Positions 49,215-58,871 are shown, counted from the stretch's first letter. The stretch: DNA of 64,000 nt from Gimesia fumaroli (GCF_007754425.1 NZ_CP037452.1:3323164-3387163), one strand, 5' to 3'. Notes: generated by a model not told the origin, from the letters alone. Numbers and translations are program-made.

Positions 49215-49534
49215 GAAGGTATCCGCAATAAAATAAAAGGGGAATCGAACGCAGAGCAGGTGCACTCCAGAAAAACCAAGCCTATTCTGACTGGTTTTCA
49301 ATAGAAAGCAACCGAAGGTAATCTGACCTTGCCAGAGGCCCAGTGGAAACCCGGGTTGACCCAAATGGAAAAATTGAATATGAGACGAGTCTCAAATCAT
49401 CCTCTCGGTGCCTCTCAATAATTCGATTTCTGTGAAATAACTCTAAGTTCAGATGAGTCATTTGCTTAGGTGAGTTTCAAGCCCTATGGCTGAGGCTATC
49501 CTGTGCTTGTATTCATATCAGTCAGCGATTTCCA
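49215..49534. other. 320-base divergent intergenic region
   Basis: Lies between the LSm-like gene (minus) and the CHG-motif secreted protein (plus). No gene is supported. A GAGAC/GTCTC inverted repeat occurs near 49382-49393. Promoters for both flanking genes are expected here, but none is clear. Confidence 0.35.
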
Positions 49535-50707
49535 ATGATGAATAATCTCTCTACAATCAGATCCCCCCTTCTGGTGAAGCTGCTCTCCCTTTGCGCGATA
49601 GTAATGGGCTTGGGGACGCCAACTTTCATTTCAGCTCAGGAGACGGCTCAAACCAGCAAAACCTCTGTGCTCTTGATGAGAACCGGCAGAATCCTTTCCG
49701 GAGAGATTGGCGAAAGTGCAGGCGGCTATTTTGTGAAAAACCCGGCTGGTAATATCCTGGTTCCTTATGACAGTGTACTGTTCGAAGCGAAGGACCTGCA
49801 TGAGATTTATGTCAAACAACGGAATTCTATGAAATTTCCGACCGCGAATTCGCATATTGAACTGGCACGCTGGTGTGTTACGAACCGATTGTATGACGAA
49901 GCAAAAGTGGAATTACGTGATGCAATCCGATTGGAACCAAAGCGGTCGGAACCACAATTGATGTTACGCCGATTAACACAACCTTCCGCAAACAATCAGC
50001 CAACGGTCGAAGAAAAAATCAAAGAAGCCATTATCAAGAAGCAACTCTCGCAGTCGGAAGAGGCGACATCCTTAACAGGAATCTCACGCGAGCAATCGGC
50101 TCTCTTCGTGAGGAAAATTCAACCGATTCTATTAAACAAATGTGGGAATGCGAACTGCCATGGGAGTGCTGGAAAATCGGAGTTTCGTTTGACACAGGTG
50201 AGTCGTCGTTATGGTAATCATCGGGTTTATGCAGAGAAAAATCTGGCCGAGGTCTTGAAATGGATTGATCTGGATGAGGCAGCCCGCAGTCAATTACTGG
50301 TCAAACCAGAGCAGGAACATCCACAACAGGGAATGGTAGTTTTTTCCGGTTACGGTGGACGAAAGCAGAAGCAGCTCATTCAAAAGTGGGTTGGGGAAGT
50401 CGTAGCGGATCGTTTGAAGCAGGATCAGCTTCGTGCAGAACGTTTGACGCGCCGTGCACAACGTCGAAAAGGTCAGGCAAGAGAGAATCTGCTGGAGCAG
50501 GCAGCGGCGATTCAGACAAAGAACCCGGTACAGCAGGCTGCGATGGAAGTCGATCCCGCTCCTCTGAAAGGCGACATTTCTCTGATCAGCGGTTTTGAAC
50601 CGAAAAATTTGTCAGACCAACAGATCAATGAACTGGTGAAGCCGAAGCCAGCAGATCCCTTTGACCCGGCGCTGTTTAATAATGCCGCTCTACCTGCAAA
50701 GCCTTGA
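49535..50707 (+). CDS. Secreted protein with planctomycete cytochrome-like CHG motif
   Basis: 390 residues. Signal peptide ends near FISAQ (residue 34). After a beta-rich segment (SVLLMRTGRILSGEIGES) and a helical repeat-like region (ELARWCVTNRLYDEAKVELRDAIRLEP), there is FVRKIQPILLNKCGNANCHG near 190-210. This resembles the planctomycete cytochrome (PSCyt) region, but the spacing is C-x4-C-H instead of C-x2-C-H. So covalent haem is possible but not assured. The C-terminal 100 residues are basic and Gln-rich, then acidic and Pro-rich. The ATG at 49535 is followed by another ATG at 49538. Role unknown. Confidence 0.75.
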   Translation: MMNNLSTIRSPLLVKLLSLCAIVMGLGTPTFISAQETAQTSKTSVLLMRTGRILSGEIGESAGGYFVKNPAGNILVPYDSVLFEAKDLHEIYVKQRNSMKFPTANSHIELARWCVTNRLYDEAKVELRDAIRLEPKRSEPQLMLRRLTQPSANNQPTVEEKIKEAIIKKQLSQSEEATSLTGISREQSALFVRKIQPILLNKCGNANCHGSAGKSEFRLTQVSRRYGNHRVYAEKNLAEVLKWIDLDEAARSQLLVKPEQEHPQQGMVVFSGYGGRKQKQLIQKWVGEVVADRLKQDQLRAERLTRRAQRRKGQARENLLEQAAAIQTKNPVQQAAMEVDPAPLKGDISLISGFEPKNLSDQQINELVKPKPADPFDPALFNNAALPAKP

Positions 50708-50722
50708 TCTCGCCTTAGTGTC

Positions 50723-51850
50723 TTAGCAGCACCAGTTTTCAATCAACTGAGAAAACTTTTCAGTCCCCTGCTCCAGTTGTTCGAGTTCGATGAATTCATC
50801 ATGCGTATGCGCCTGTCCGATATCACCGGGGCCGAATACCACGATATTTTTCATCTCTGTGAACTGACTTCCGTCCGTCCCATAAGAAACCGTTCTGGCC
50901 TGTTCTTTACCGGCAATCTGCAGCACTTCTTTGACAAAGGGGGAACCCGGTTCGGTATAGACCGGCTGGCCACCGCACTTGAACTGGAATTCAATACCGC
51001 ACTTTTCAGCCGCTTCGCGGGCGCGTGAGACCAGTTCTTCGGGATCTTGTCCCGGCATGGGGCGGAAGTAGACGGTGCAAATACTTTGAGGTGGCGTAAT
51101 GTTGACGGCATTGGTCCGGTCATTGATGCCGATGTTCCAGCCATTGGTGGGAGGATCAAATTCGGCATTCTGCCAGCGGGGATCGGTCATGCATTCCTCG
51201 TACAGTTTTTTCATTTCAACGAGGAACGGAATCATGGCGAGGTTCGCATTGATACCGGTACTCAAGCTGGAATGGGCGGCCCGACCGTGTGAGATGGCCT
51301 GGAAGCCGTAGGTGCCTTTGTGCGCGTAGACCACGTTCAGCATGGTCGGCTCGCCGATGATGCCATGGGCTTCGCCGTCTACCATTTCTCGGTACATACT
51401 CGACTTTTCAGCGACGTTCCGGGCACCGTGATAGCCGACTTCTTCATCAGCGGTACAGGTAATATAGAGCGGGTGCTTCAAGTCGCGATCGACATACTGT
51501 TTGGCTGCTGCCAGCATGCAGGCGATCGAACCTTTCATATCACAACTGCCGCGGCCATAAAGCTTGTCGTCTTTCAGCGTGGGGGTGAAAGGACCGAATT
51601 CGTCTGTGAACCAGGGATCAGCGGGCACGACATCGGTGTGTGCGAAATAGGCCATGCCCCCCTGACCTTGTCCGCGGCGTCCGATGATGTTCGCTTTGCG
51701 AACACCTTTGGTATCGTCGTATTCCAGTCGTTCGATTTCGAATCCCAGGCTCTTCAGAGCCGCTTCGACATAATCGCTGACTGCCAGATTGGAAAGGTTA
51801 CTGGTAGACTCAAACGCCACAAGTTCCTTCGTATAATTAAGTGCATCCAT
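50723..51850 (-). CDS. argE: M20 family deacylase, acetylornithine deacetylase/succinyl-DAP desuccinylase type
   Basis: 375 residues. Zinc-dependent amidase of the M20 family: metal-binding YFAHTDVVPADPW, GRGSCDMKGSIACMLAA, TADEEVGYHGA, and the later His of AHTHDEF. The lid domain insert is present (about 175-290). ArgE, DapE and related enzymes share these motifs. The GSCDMKG and DEEVG words fit ArgE best, so the symbol is a moderate guess. It starts 21 bases downstream of the alpha/beta hydrolase, on the minus strand, suggesting a two-gene operon. Cytoplasmic, no signal peptide. Confidence 0.85.
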   Translation of the reverse strand: MDALNYTKELVAFESTSNLSNLAVSDYVEAALKSLGFEIERLEYDDTKGVRKANIIGRRGQGQGGMAYFAHTDVVPADPWFTDEFGPFTPTLKDDKLYGRGSCDMKGSIACMLAAAKQYVDRDLKHPLYITCTADEEVGYHGARNVAEKSSMYREMVDGEAHGIIGEPTMLNVVYAHKGTYGFQAISHGRAAHSSLSTGINANLAMIPFLVEMKKLYEECMTDPRWQNAEFDPPTNGWNIGINDRTNAVNITPPQSICTVYFRPMPGQDPEELVSRAREAAEKCGIEFQFKCGGQPVYTEPGSPFVKEVLQIAGKEQARTVSYGTDGSQFTEMKNIVVFGPGDIGQAHTHDEFIELEQLEQGTEKFSQLIENWCC

Positions 51851-51871
51851 GAGAGAATTCCGAATTCGTAT

Positions 51872-52816
51872 TTATGATTGTTGAGGCTTTAAATGGCGCT
51901 GGAAGTGGGATAAGGTTTTGTCCCACATGACGGGAGAGAGGACATGCCCTGATCCCTCTTCAATATAATAAGTGAAATTCTTTTCTGCATGCTTGGCGGC
52001 GTAGTTGTTTGCAATTATTTTGACACCATTCCGCACTTCGTCGATCGGGCTGCCTCCATCCAGTTCCCCGAAATTCATATGCAGCGGTCGCGGTGCAATC
52101 AAAGCGGCGATGTCGGGAGTGTCCCCGTATTCATAAATTCCCGGAATAAAATTGGGAAAACAGTGCAGCATGTGTTCGCGATGAATGCCTTTGTAAGTCG
52201 GCAGACAGCAGTTTCCGATCAGGCATTTGATGCGTGGTTCCCACGGGCCGACCAGCCAGGTGTGCGTGGAACCCATCGAATGACCATAGCAGCCGATGTT
52301 CTCGTCGAAGACTTCGGGGCGGCTTTGCAGAAAATCGATGGCCCGTTTCATGTCCAGGATATTTTTCCAGGCCATACATTTGCCCGCGACGACATACCGC
52401 AGAAACTCAAACCGCTCAAATTTTCCGGCTTTCAATTTTTCGGTCGGATCCTGGCGCTCTTCAAAACAGAGTGCATCGGGACAGAGCACGACAAATCCTT
52501 CTTTGGCGAGAGCAGCGCCCGTGTGATGCATCGGGTTGCCTGCCAGCCCCGCCGGTTCGCTTTTGCCCAGATGATACTGACCGGCATGCTGATGCCAGAC
52601 CGCGACCGCCGGAGCAGGATGCGCGGGCGAAACCATATCGGGAATCAGCAGCATGGCCGGAATCGCATCGCCGGGCTCAGCTTCGTAAGTCAGCGATTCA
52701 ATCCGGTAACCGTCTTTTTGAATCGTCTCACGGTGTTTGACATTCAGCGCCGGCGGCTCAGGCCATTCACCACCTAAACCTTGTAGCAGCTTCTTTTGAA
52801 AATCGGCGGGAGGCAT
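51872..52816 (-). CDS. Alpha/beta hydrolase (acetyl xylan esterase/dienelactone-hydrolase-like)
   Basis: 314 residues. Nucleophile elbow GCYGHSMGSTHTW near residue 175 (GHSMG). Other fold marks: DAIPAMLLIPDMVSP for the first strand, MKRAIDFLQSRPEVFDE, and a late GSGHVLSPVMW that may bear the His. The relation to acetyl xylan esterases and to secreted plant-polymer hydrolases is by overall pattern. It lacks a visible signal peptide. AGGAG sits eight bases before ATG 52816. The deacylase at 50723 follows in the same operon; the joint pathway is unknown. Confidence 0.82.
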   Translation of the reverse strand: MPPADFQKKLLQGLGGEWPEPPALNVKHRETIQKDGYRIESLTYEAEPGDAIPAMLLIPDMVSPAHPAPAVAVWHQHAGQYHLGKSEPAGLAGNPMHHTGAALAKEGFVVLCPDALCFEERQDPTEKLKAGKFERFEFLRYVVAGKCMAWKNILDMKRAIDFLQSRPEVFDENIGCYGHSMGSTHTWLVGPWEPRIKCLIGNCCLPTYKGIHREHMLHCFPNFIPGIYEYGDTPDIAALIAPRPLHMNFGELDGGSPIDEVRNGVKIIANNYAAKHAEKNFTYYIEEGSGHVLSPVMWDKTLSHFQRHLKPQQS

Positions 52817-52946
52817 GAGGAAGGCTCCTGTAAATAGTACGATACAGATTCAAGCGACCATGGTTCTTTCCTTTATAACGATATAAGGCTTGGCAATAAA
52901 GGAAATCAGGCTGAATGAACGATGTATTGGCTCTATTTGATTTGCC

Positions 52947-53237
52947 TTATTTTTTTATTGTCTCCAACACTTGCGCCGCCTGCTTCTTCACATCCTCTGG
53001 ATCAGAAATTTCCTGAAAGCTCTGGACGGCGACCGCCTGTTGCATGTGGCCGGCGTTTTCTAAACCGACGGTCAAGTCCTGCAGGACGTCATCATATTTG
53101 CCGGTCTCGGCGATTTTCTGGAGTGTGGGAACCAACTGGGCTTCGGTAAGGCCGGGACTGACTTCCGGTGCGGCGGGAGTACTGTTGCTACAGCCGATGA
53201 GTGTGAGTGTCAGTAAACAGAGTGCAATCAATTTCAT
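52947..53237 (-). CDS. Small lipoprotein paired with a DUF1559 gene
   Basis: 96 residues. The N terminus is a lipoprotein signal with lipobox LIGC (Cys16). The mature part has two helical stretches (VPTLQKIAETGKYDDVLQDL and AVAVQSFQEISDPEDVKKQA), suggesting a small helical bundle. I do not recognise the family. It follows the DUF1559 gene on the same strand after a 104-base gap, mirroring the DUF1559/lipoprotein pair near 31 kb, although the two lipoproteins are not alike. Confidence 0.72.
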   Translation of the reverse strand: MKLIALCLLTLTLIGCSNSTPAAPEVSPGLTEAQLVPTLQKIAETGKYDDVLQDLTVGLENAGHMQQAVAVQSFQEISDPEDVKKQAAQVLETIKK

Positions 53238-53341
53238 GAGAGTGAATTCAGTCTTTGGGGAGGAGAATCAGGAAAGAATCAGCTGCGTCGTTTGTCAAAG
53301 TCGACGCAACTGGTTGAACAGGTTCGGAATGGATGAGTCGA

Positions 53342-54226
53342 TTATGGTAGTTCTACGACATTACCATCTGCGATGTATCCCAGATCGCGATAGGTTGTGA
53401 GATCAATGTTTTCACTGAGGAAGCGGACGGCACCATCACCCATCAGGAAGTGGCAGCCTCCGGTGTGTGAACTGGTGAAGTTCCAGGAGCCGGCAGTTCC
53501 GTTGATTCCATAATAAGCTGACGCAGAGGTGATCGCGTTTTGTGTGTAATAAGCACCATCGGAATAGTTGCCAATCCAGATCGTACCGTTTTTTGTGCCT
53601 TCGGTTCCCCGCTCGCCGATGATGATCGTATTGCTGAGCCCGTCGCGGTAATCGCGGAATCGAACATTGGAGTTATCATAAAATGAACCGGTTGGTCTGG
53701 TGGAGCCGGAACTTCTGTATGTATTTCCCGCGACACCGGTGTAATTGGATTTTCCATAATTGCCAACGTCCGAGTTGATGCCGCCCATTGGATCGGAGGG
53801 GCAGATGTAGGCTTTCAGAACGACTTTCGAATAGGGAGTGGGCACGGTTGCACTGGCGGTGGTCATCTCGCTGATGGTGGTCCAGTTGTTATCCAGCGCG
53901 CCGACTTCGGCAATCGAATTATAGAGGGCACTTTGCTCGATGTAGGGCAGAATGAATGTTCCCCAACCGAGCAGATTGTGGTTTGTGACATTGGCGGTCG
54001 GGTCGTCGTCCAGGTAACCGGGAGGCAGCGTGTTATGTACATCGTGGTAGTTGTGCATGGCAATGCCGATCTGTTTGATGTTGTTTTTACAGGAACTGCG
54101 GCGGGCGGCTTCTCTGGCCTGTTGCACTGCAGGCAGCAGGAGCGCGATCAGAATCGCAATGATGGCGATGACGACCAGTAGTTCGATCAGAGTAAATCCG
54201 TTTCTTCTTCGATGTTTAAACAGCAC
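53342..54226 (-). CDS. DUF1559 domain protein with prepilin-type N-terminal motif
   Basis: 294 residues. RRRNGFTLIELLVVIAIIAI opens with a prepilin cleavage site and the Glu+5, then LLPAVQQAREAARRSSCKNN, nearly identical to the protein at 30326. The C-terminal HTGGCHFLMGDGAVRFLSE is the same H-X9-DG ending as the other. GTG start at 54226 with GGGAGAG upstream. Part of the planctomycete DUF1559 expansion; secreted and probably surface-associated, role unknown. The lipoprotein gene downstream is likely co-transcribed. Confidence 0.93.
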   Translation of the reverse strand: MLFKHRRRNGFTLIELLVVIAIIAILIALLLPAVQQAREAARRSSCKNNIKQIGIAMHNYHDVHNTLPPGYLDDDPTANVTNHNLLGWGTFILPYIEQSALYNSIAEVGALDNNWTTISEMTTASATVPTPYSKVVLKAYICPSDPMGGINSDVGNYGKSNYTGVAGNTYRSSGSTRPTGSFYDNSNVRFRDYRDGLSNTIIIGERGTEGTKNGTIWIGNYSDGAYYTQNAITSASAYYGINGTAGSWNFTSSHTGGCHFLMGDGAVRFLSENIDLTTYRDLGYIADGNVVELP

Positions 54227-54687
54227 GAGTTTCTCTCCCTGGAGGATTGATTATTAAAAGTGAGGACATTTCGGCGGGTGAAACGAGTTCTCATTTCACG
54301 AAACTGACACAGCACAGGCTGGAGGAAGACATCAAACACATGCATCAAACCGGAAGGTTGAAGTTGTTTTGAGTCAAGTTGAGGTGCCTTTTATCAGGCT
54401 TGTTTAAAAATTGTATTGTCGAAATATTAATTGTTGGCGAAGGCGTGTTTGATCTCTCTGAAATAGGAGACGTATCATACTATTAAGCTTGGTAAGAGGG
54501 CTGGCAGGACTTTATGCGAACTCGGTTTTTCAAGAGCGAAAACCATCGCACTCAGACGTGGCATTGAGTACCTTCTATGCAAACGAATTATTTGCCAACA
54601 GATTTGAACCATCGGGCGTTATTGAGCGTTGTGAAAGAGTCCACCTAAACATATTAGCTAAGTTGCACCCTTAAATGAGTGAGCAGG
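54227..54687. other. 461-base divergent intergenic region
   Basis: Between the DUF1559 gene (minus) and a zinc-ribbon membrane protein (plus). A 61-codon open frame at 54489-54674 has no ribosome site and no recognised product, so I do not call it. Promoters for both flanking genes should lie here. Confidence 0.4.
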
Positions 54688-55710
54688 ATGACGATTAAAG
54701 TAAGCTGCGGGATGTGCGGAAAGAACTATAAAGCCCCTGATAAAGCGGCAGGCAAGCGGCTGCGCTGCAAGGAGTGTGGAGAAAGTATCAAAATCCCTGA
54801 GCCGGAAGTTGAATATGGTGATGACGACGACGGCTTCTCCAACCTGCTTGCTGATGCGGTCGAACTGGAATCCAAATCGAAAACCATTCGTCGGCCCGTT
54901 CGCAAGCCAATGGTCAAAGCGGAAAAATATCAGGGCGACGAAGATGGCCCCGTGACGCGTAAAAAGGAAAATAACTACACGAAAGATCTGATGGAGACGT
55001 TTCTGTTTCCGCTGGATCCCGCCAACATGTTTACATTTGTGATGATTTGGGTTCTGCTCTGTATGCGTGATCTGATTCTCCCCTACGGAGGACGCCTCGG
55101 ATTTATGGGCTACATCATCATCCTGGGGTGGTATAGCAATTATCGTTTCAGCGTCATTTATGAAGCGACCTCGGGGCGAAAAGAGCTGCCTGAACTGGCT
55201 CCCGAAGAAGGCTACGTGATCCCCATGCTGAAATGGGCCGGCACCTGGCTGCTCGTGCATCTGCCTGCATTTCTCTATATGGGCGTCGTGATCTATTTAT
55301 TATTCAGTAATCTGGGTGACGAGGCGGTGCCCTTTCTGACTCCGGAAGAAATTGTAGAAGCGATGCCCTTCTTTCACTTGGGGGTCTTCGTGTTTCTCTA
55401 TTGTCTCGGCCTGTTTTTCTGGCCGATTCTCGCATTATGCGTGGCGGTGGGAGGCTTCGAGACCGTTTTCCGAATCGACTTGATGCTGCTGACGATCTGG
55501 CGCTCCAAAGTTGCCTATTTCTTTACAGCGGGCGGAATGTTTTTGACATCCGTCGTCTATACCTTTACTGCCATCGTGGCACTTCAATTGGGATTTTTCG
55601 GGATCATTATTATGATGGCGATCGTGCTTTACATGGAAATTGTGGCGCTGCGCATGATCGGTCTGTACTACCACCATTTCAAAAAGCGTTTTGCCTGGCA
55701 CTGGGGTTAG
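54688..55710 (+). CDS. Zinc-ribbon multi-pass membrane protein
   Basis: 340 residues from ATG 54688 (GTG 54679 in frame would add three). An N-terminal cytoplasmic zinc ribbon has two CxxC pairs (CGMCGKNYK, RCKECGESIK). An acidic then basic linker follows (to about residue 95). About five membrane helices lie between residues 110 and 325, including VIWVLLCMRDLI, WLLVHLPAFLYMGVVIYLLF, FLYCLGLFFWPILALCVAVG and GFFGIIIMMAIVLYMEIVAL. I do not recognise a transport family. The convergent gene at 55725 encodes another zinc-ribbon membrane protein. Confidence 0.82.
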   Translation: MTIKVSCGMCGKNYKAPDKAAGKRLRCKECGESIKIPEPEVEYGDDDDGFSNLLADAVELESKSKTIRRPVRKPMVKAEKYQGDEDGPVTRKKENNYTKDLMETFLFPLDPANMFTFVMIWVLLCMRDLILPYGGRLGFMGYIIILGWYSNYRFSVIYEATSGRKELPELAPEEGYVIPMLKWAGTWLLVHLPAFLYMGVVIYLLFSNLGDEAVPFLTPEEIVEAMPFFHLGVFVFLYCLGLFFWPILALCVAVGGFETVFRIDLMLLTIWRSKVAYFFTAGGMFLTSVVYTFTAIVALQLGFFGIIIMMAIVLYMEIVALRMIGLYYHHFKKRFAWHWG

Positions 55711-55724
55711 CCGATCGAGGCGCT

Positions 55725-56675
55725 TTACTTCTCGTGAATGGTTTTCACAACCTGGTCAAAGGCCGGACGCATTTTGTCAAACAGGCCTTCATCACACAGG
55801 CAGATCAAATTGAACTGCACGCGGCCCGTGAGGAATGTCACGCGTAATCCTTTTTGTTTGCCGCCGAGAAAGCTTTTGGTCGTAAAAATCGAACTGCACG
55901 TATCCCCCATTTTGCTTTTGAACAACTGAAAGTTGCCGATCTCTTCGTAGTTCGGGTAATCATCAGAAAATTTTTGCTCCATCAAACGATGAATATCCAC
56001 GACGGGAGGCTCGATTTCATCTTCCGCACCCTGCGACATTGCCAGTCCCGCTCCTCCCAGCGCAGACCCCGTCATGTTTCCGCGAACGGAAATCGTCGTG
56101 CTTTCATCTGGAGAAATAAACTTCGCCCAGCTTTGAACGCCCCCCTGCCCGCCCCCGCTTTTCTCGGTCCAGCCTTCGGGATATTCACAGCCAAAATCGC
56201 CGACTTCAGGTTCAAATTTGACAAATTTTGCCGGTACGACCGCCTTGTCATTGGCGGCACCTCCCGGATTCAGAGCGCTCCCTTTGGAAAAGATGAAGTA
56301 AGCCAGCCCCACCATCAGGCACATCCCCAAAACACTGCCTCCAATCAGCAAAGGAAGCGGCAATTTCGGATCGCCGTCCTTAGATGATTTCTTCTTGCTC
56401 GAAGACTCTTCCGGCTTACTTTTTGTGCTGGAACCGCCTTTGCGTTTTCGTAAACGGCGGGCGCGAATCTGTGAAGAATCGTAGGCATCATCGAAGTCAG
56501 ATTCGAAATCCGCTGATGGTTTTTTGCGAGACGTTTTTGATTTTTTCGGGCCGTCTGCTTTGAGTACGAAAGGACTTTCACAATTTCGGCAGTTGATTTT
56601 TTTGCCCAGCATTTTTTCGCTTTTGAGTTTGACTCGTTTCTGGCAGTGGGGGCATGTGGCGGTGACTTCTGGCAC
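55725..56675 (-). CDS. Zinc-ribbon single-span protein with extracytoplasmic domain
   Basis: 316 residues, GTG start at 56675 with GGAGAGG upstream. An N-terminal zinc ribbon (CPHCQKRVK, NCRNCESPF) is followed by a long Lys/Ser-rich basic linker (about 40-105), then one membrane helix near residues 107-130. The remainder (about 150-316) is presumably extracytoplasmic: FGCEYPEGWTEKSG, ISVRGNMTGSALGG, LRVTFLTGRVQFNL. The architecture suggests a membrane-bound sensor or docking protein. Convergent with the gene at 54688, 14 bases apart, and alike in its N-terminal layout. Function unknown. Confidence 0.8.
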   Translation of the reverse strand: MPEVTATCPHCQKRVKLKSEKMLGKKINCRNCESPFVLKADGPKKSKTSRKKPSADFESDFDDAYDSSQIRARRLRKRKGGSSTKSKPEESSSKKKSSKDGDPKLPLPLLIGGSVLGMCLMVGLAYFIFSKGSALNPGGAANDKAVVPAKFVKFEPEVGDFGCEYPEGWTEKSGGGQGGVQSWAKFISPDESTTISVRGNMTGSALGGAGLAMSQGAEDEIEPPVVDIHRLMEQKFSDDYPNYEEIGNFQLFKSKMGDTCSSIFTTKSFLGGKQKGLRVTFLTGRVQFNLICLCDEGLFDKMRPAFDQVVKTIHEK

Positions 56676-57133
56676 GATTGCAACCTCTCCTTAAGCAATT
56701 TATTTCAGGCACTTCAATTCGCCCCGACAGTAAAAAACTGCCGCTTTGACTGGACCATTTCGATTGTCAGTAAAAAAAGACGGTAAGTAATACTGATATA
56801 CAGAACAAGAAGGGATTTCAAGATCTGTTAAAGATAATCAAATGTGAATTTTGGATGATTATAAATCGCATTTCAAAAAAATAAAGCAGACAAATACAGG
56901 CCAGCAACAGGTCATGTCAGTAACAAAGCTCATCGATTTGTGAGTGTGACTCACTGGCGCGACGACACCACATCGATGGGCTTTGTTATTTCTTACAGTG
57001 ACTCATATTCCACAGTCACTTGGGAACCGGAAACAAGCTGGTTCACATCGGCAGACATTTATGTCATAATCAAAGTAATGATCCCTTTAAGGTCGTCTTG
57101 TCAAGAACTGTGTCTGACTGCCAGGAGACTCCG
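56676..57133. repeat. Intergenic region with a 17-base inverted repeat and nested hairpin
   Basis: 458 bases with no gene. TAACAAAGCTCATCGAT (56921-56937) and ATCGATGGGCTTTGTTA (56972-56988) are inverted copies with one mismatch, 34 bases apart. Inside lies a perfect GTGAGT-GTG-ACTCAC hairpin (56940-56954). It may be a small mobile-type repeat (MITE-like), a structured RNA or an operator; no direct target-site copy was seen. The ceramidase-like gene starts 145 bases further. Confidence 0.45.
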
Positions 57134-58534
57134 ATGCTTCCGTTACTGCAAAAAAATGTGTTCTGCTGTGTGTTGGTTTTTATTTTCGGGTTGGGACTTG
57201 GCTCTCAACCTCAACTGCAAGCCGCCGATACTTCTTGTTCGTTTGGCTTTGCGAAAACAGATATCACGCCGGAAGAACCCCTGCGACTGTCGGGGTATGG
57301 AAACCGTGCCGAAGTCTACGAAGGCATCGATGAGCCGCTTTACATTCGCGCGATTGCCATTCAAACGCCGGATCAAAAAATCTGTTCGCTGGTGTCCCTC
57401 GATTCGATCGGCTTTGCCGCTTCGTTTATAGACCGTATCGCGCAGCAGCTCAAACAGAAGTATGGCATGAACCGCGATCAACTGATGGTATGCAGCACGC
57501 ACTCGCATACCTCTCCCCAGCCGGTTGAAGGCTTGTCGAATATCTTTTCCACACCCATGACCCAAGCAGAACAACAGGCAGCACAGAAATACTGGAACCG
57601 TGTCGAAGCACACGTTGTCAAAACGGTGGGTGACGCGATTCAAGACCTGCAGCCGGGAACCTTGTCGCTCGTTACGGGGAAAGTCGGCTTTGCACAGAAT
57701 CGGCGTGTATTGAAGGACGGAAAGTGGACCGGCTTTGGTGTGAATCCGGATGGTCCCGTCGATCATAGTCTGCCGGTTCTCAAGATAACCGACGAAGCCG
57801 GGAAATTGCGTGGCCTGATCTTCAACTATGCCTGTCACTGCACAACATTCGGCAGCGATTACAATCGGCTGAATGGTGACTGGGCGGGCTATGCTGCCAA
57901 ATACATCGAAGAACAGAACGGCGATATTGTCGCCGTCTGTACGATTGGCTGTGGCGCGGATCAAAATCCCATCCGAGGCAAAAAAGACGTCGCGAAAGAT
58001 CTGGCGGTTGGTCACGGACGCGCCATTGCCCTGGAAGTCAATCGGCTTCTGAAACAGCCGGCCCAGAAACTGACGGCGGAACTGAAGACCGCATTTGGCT
58101 TTGCCAACCTGCCCATTGATGCGCCTCTGGAAAGTGCGTTGAAACAGGCCTTGGAGCATCCGCGCCCTCAGGTCAGACAGCATGCGAAAAATATGCTGGC
58201 GATTATTAAAACAGCCGGTGAGCTTCCACGCACCTACCCGGCTCCGGTTCAGGTCTGGAAATTCGGGAACCAGCTCACCATGGTCTTCCTCGGCGGCGAA
58301 GTCGTCGTCGACTATGCATTGCGGCTCAAGAAAGAAGTGAAGAGTGAAAATGTCTGGGTGACCGCGTATGCCAACGATGTCTTTGGCTATGTCGCCTCCG
58401 AACGCATGCGGGATGAAGGCGGCTATGAGTATGACTTCTCCATGATCTACTACAACCAGCCAGGCCCATGGGCCAAAGGGACCGAAGAACTGTTGATTCA
58501 TCGCATTCACCAACTGGTAAAACAGGCCCGTTAA
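57134..58534 (+). CDS. Second secreted ceramidase-like protein
   Basis: 466 residues from ATG 57134 (AGGAG upstream), with signal peptide ending near LQAAD (residue 32). Ceramidase-type zinc motifs: CSTHSHTSPQPVEG, FNYACHCTTFGSDY, TIGCGADQNPIRG. It follows the same plan as the 40093 protein (opening FGFAKTDITPEEPLRLSGYG and ending with VWVTAYANDVFGY), so the two are paralogues. It lies apart from other genes, upstream of tRNA-Arg. Substrate unproven. Confidence 0.88.
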   Translation: MLPLLQKNVFCCVLVFIFGLGLGSQPQLQAADTSCSFGFAKTDITPEEPLRLSGYGNRAEVYEGIDEPLYIRAIAIQTPDQKICSLVSLDSIGFAASFIDRIAQQLKQKYGMNRDQLMVCSTHSHTSPQPVEGLSNIFSTPMTQAEQQAAQKYWNRVEAHVVKTVGDAIQDLQPGTLSLVTGKVGFAQNRRVLKDGKWTGFGVNPDGPVDHSLPVLKITDEAGKLRGLIFNYACHCTTFGSDYNRLNGDWAGYAAKYIEEQNGDIVAVCTIGCGADQNPIRGKKDVAKDLAVGHGRAIALEVNRLLKQPAQKLTAELKTAFGFANLPIDAPLESALKQALEHPRPQVRQHAKNMLAIIKTAGELPRTYPAPVQVWKFGNQLTMVFLGGEVVVDYALRLKKEVKSENVWVTAYANDVFGYVASERMRDEGGYEYDFSMIYYNQPGPWAKGTEELLIHRIHQLVKQAR

Positions 58535-58797
58535 CAGTCTGTTTGGGTTGATTGATCGCATCCAGTCATCGTTCGTGTTCCCGCGAAAGGGATCAGTTCG
58601 AGCCGCCCCAGTCCCGGATTTTGCGCGATTTCCTAATGAAGAGTCGCATGATGTCCAGTTTTTTTGAAATCCGCCCCTGCAATCGGCGTTGTAAGTATTG
58701 AGAATGAAAGCACTTTCCAGTTAAAATCACGCACCAGTTCAAGAAGGCTCCCAAGGGCGAACTGAATCCGCCTCAAATGGGTCATAAACAAACACAA

Positions 58798-58871
<74 letters not shown>

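Noticed and set aside
54489-54674. 61-codon plus-strand frame, once considered as a gene remnant
   Set aside because: No ribosome site, no family match, and it lies in a divergent promoter region.
57143-58561. 472-codon minus-strand frame
   Set aside because: It is the antisense of the second ceramidase-like gene, which has signal peptide, motifs and a paralogue in the window.
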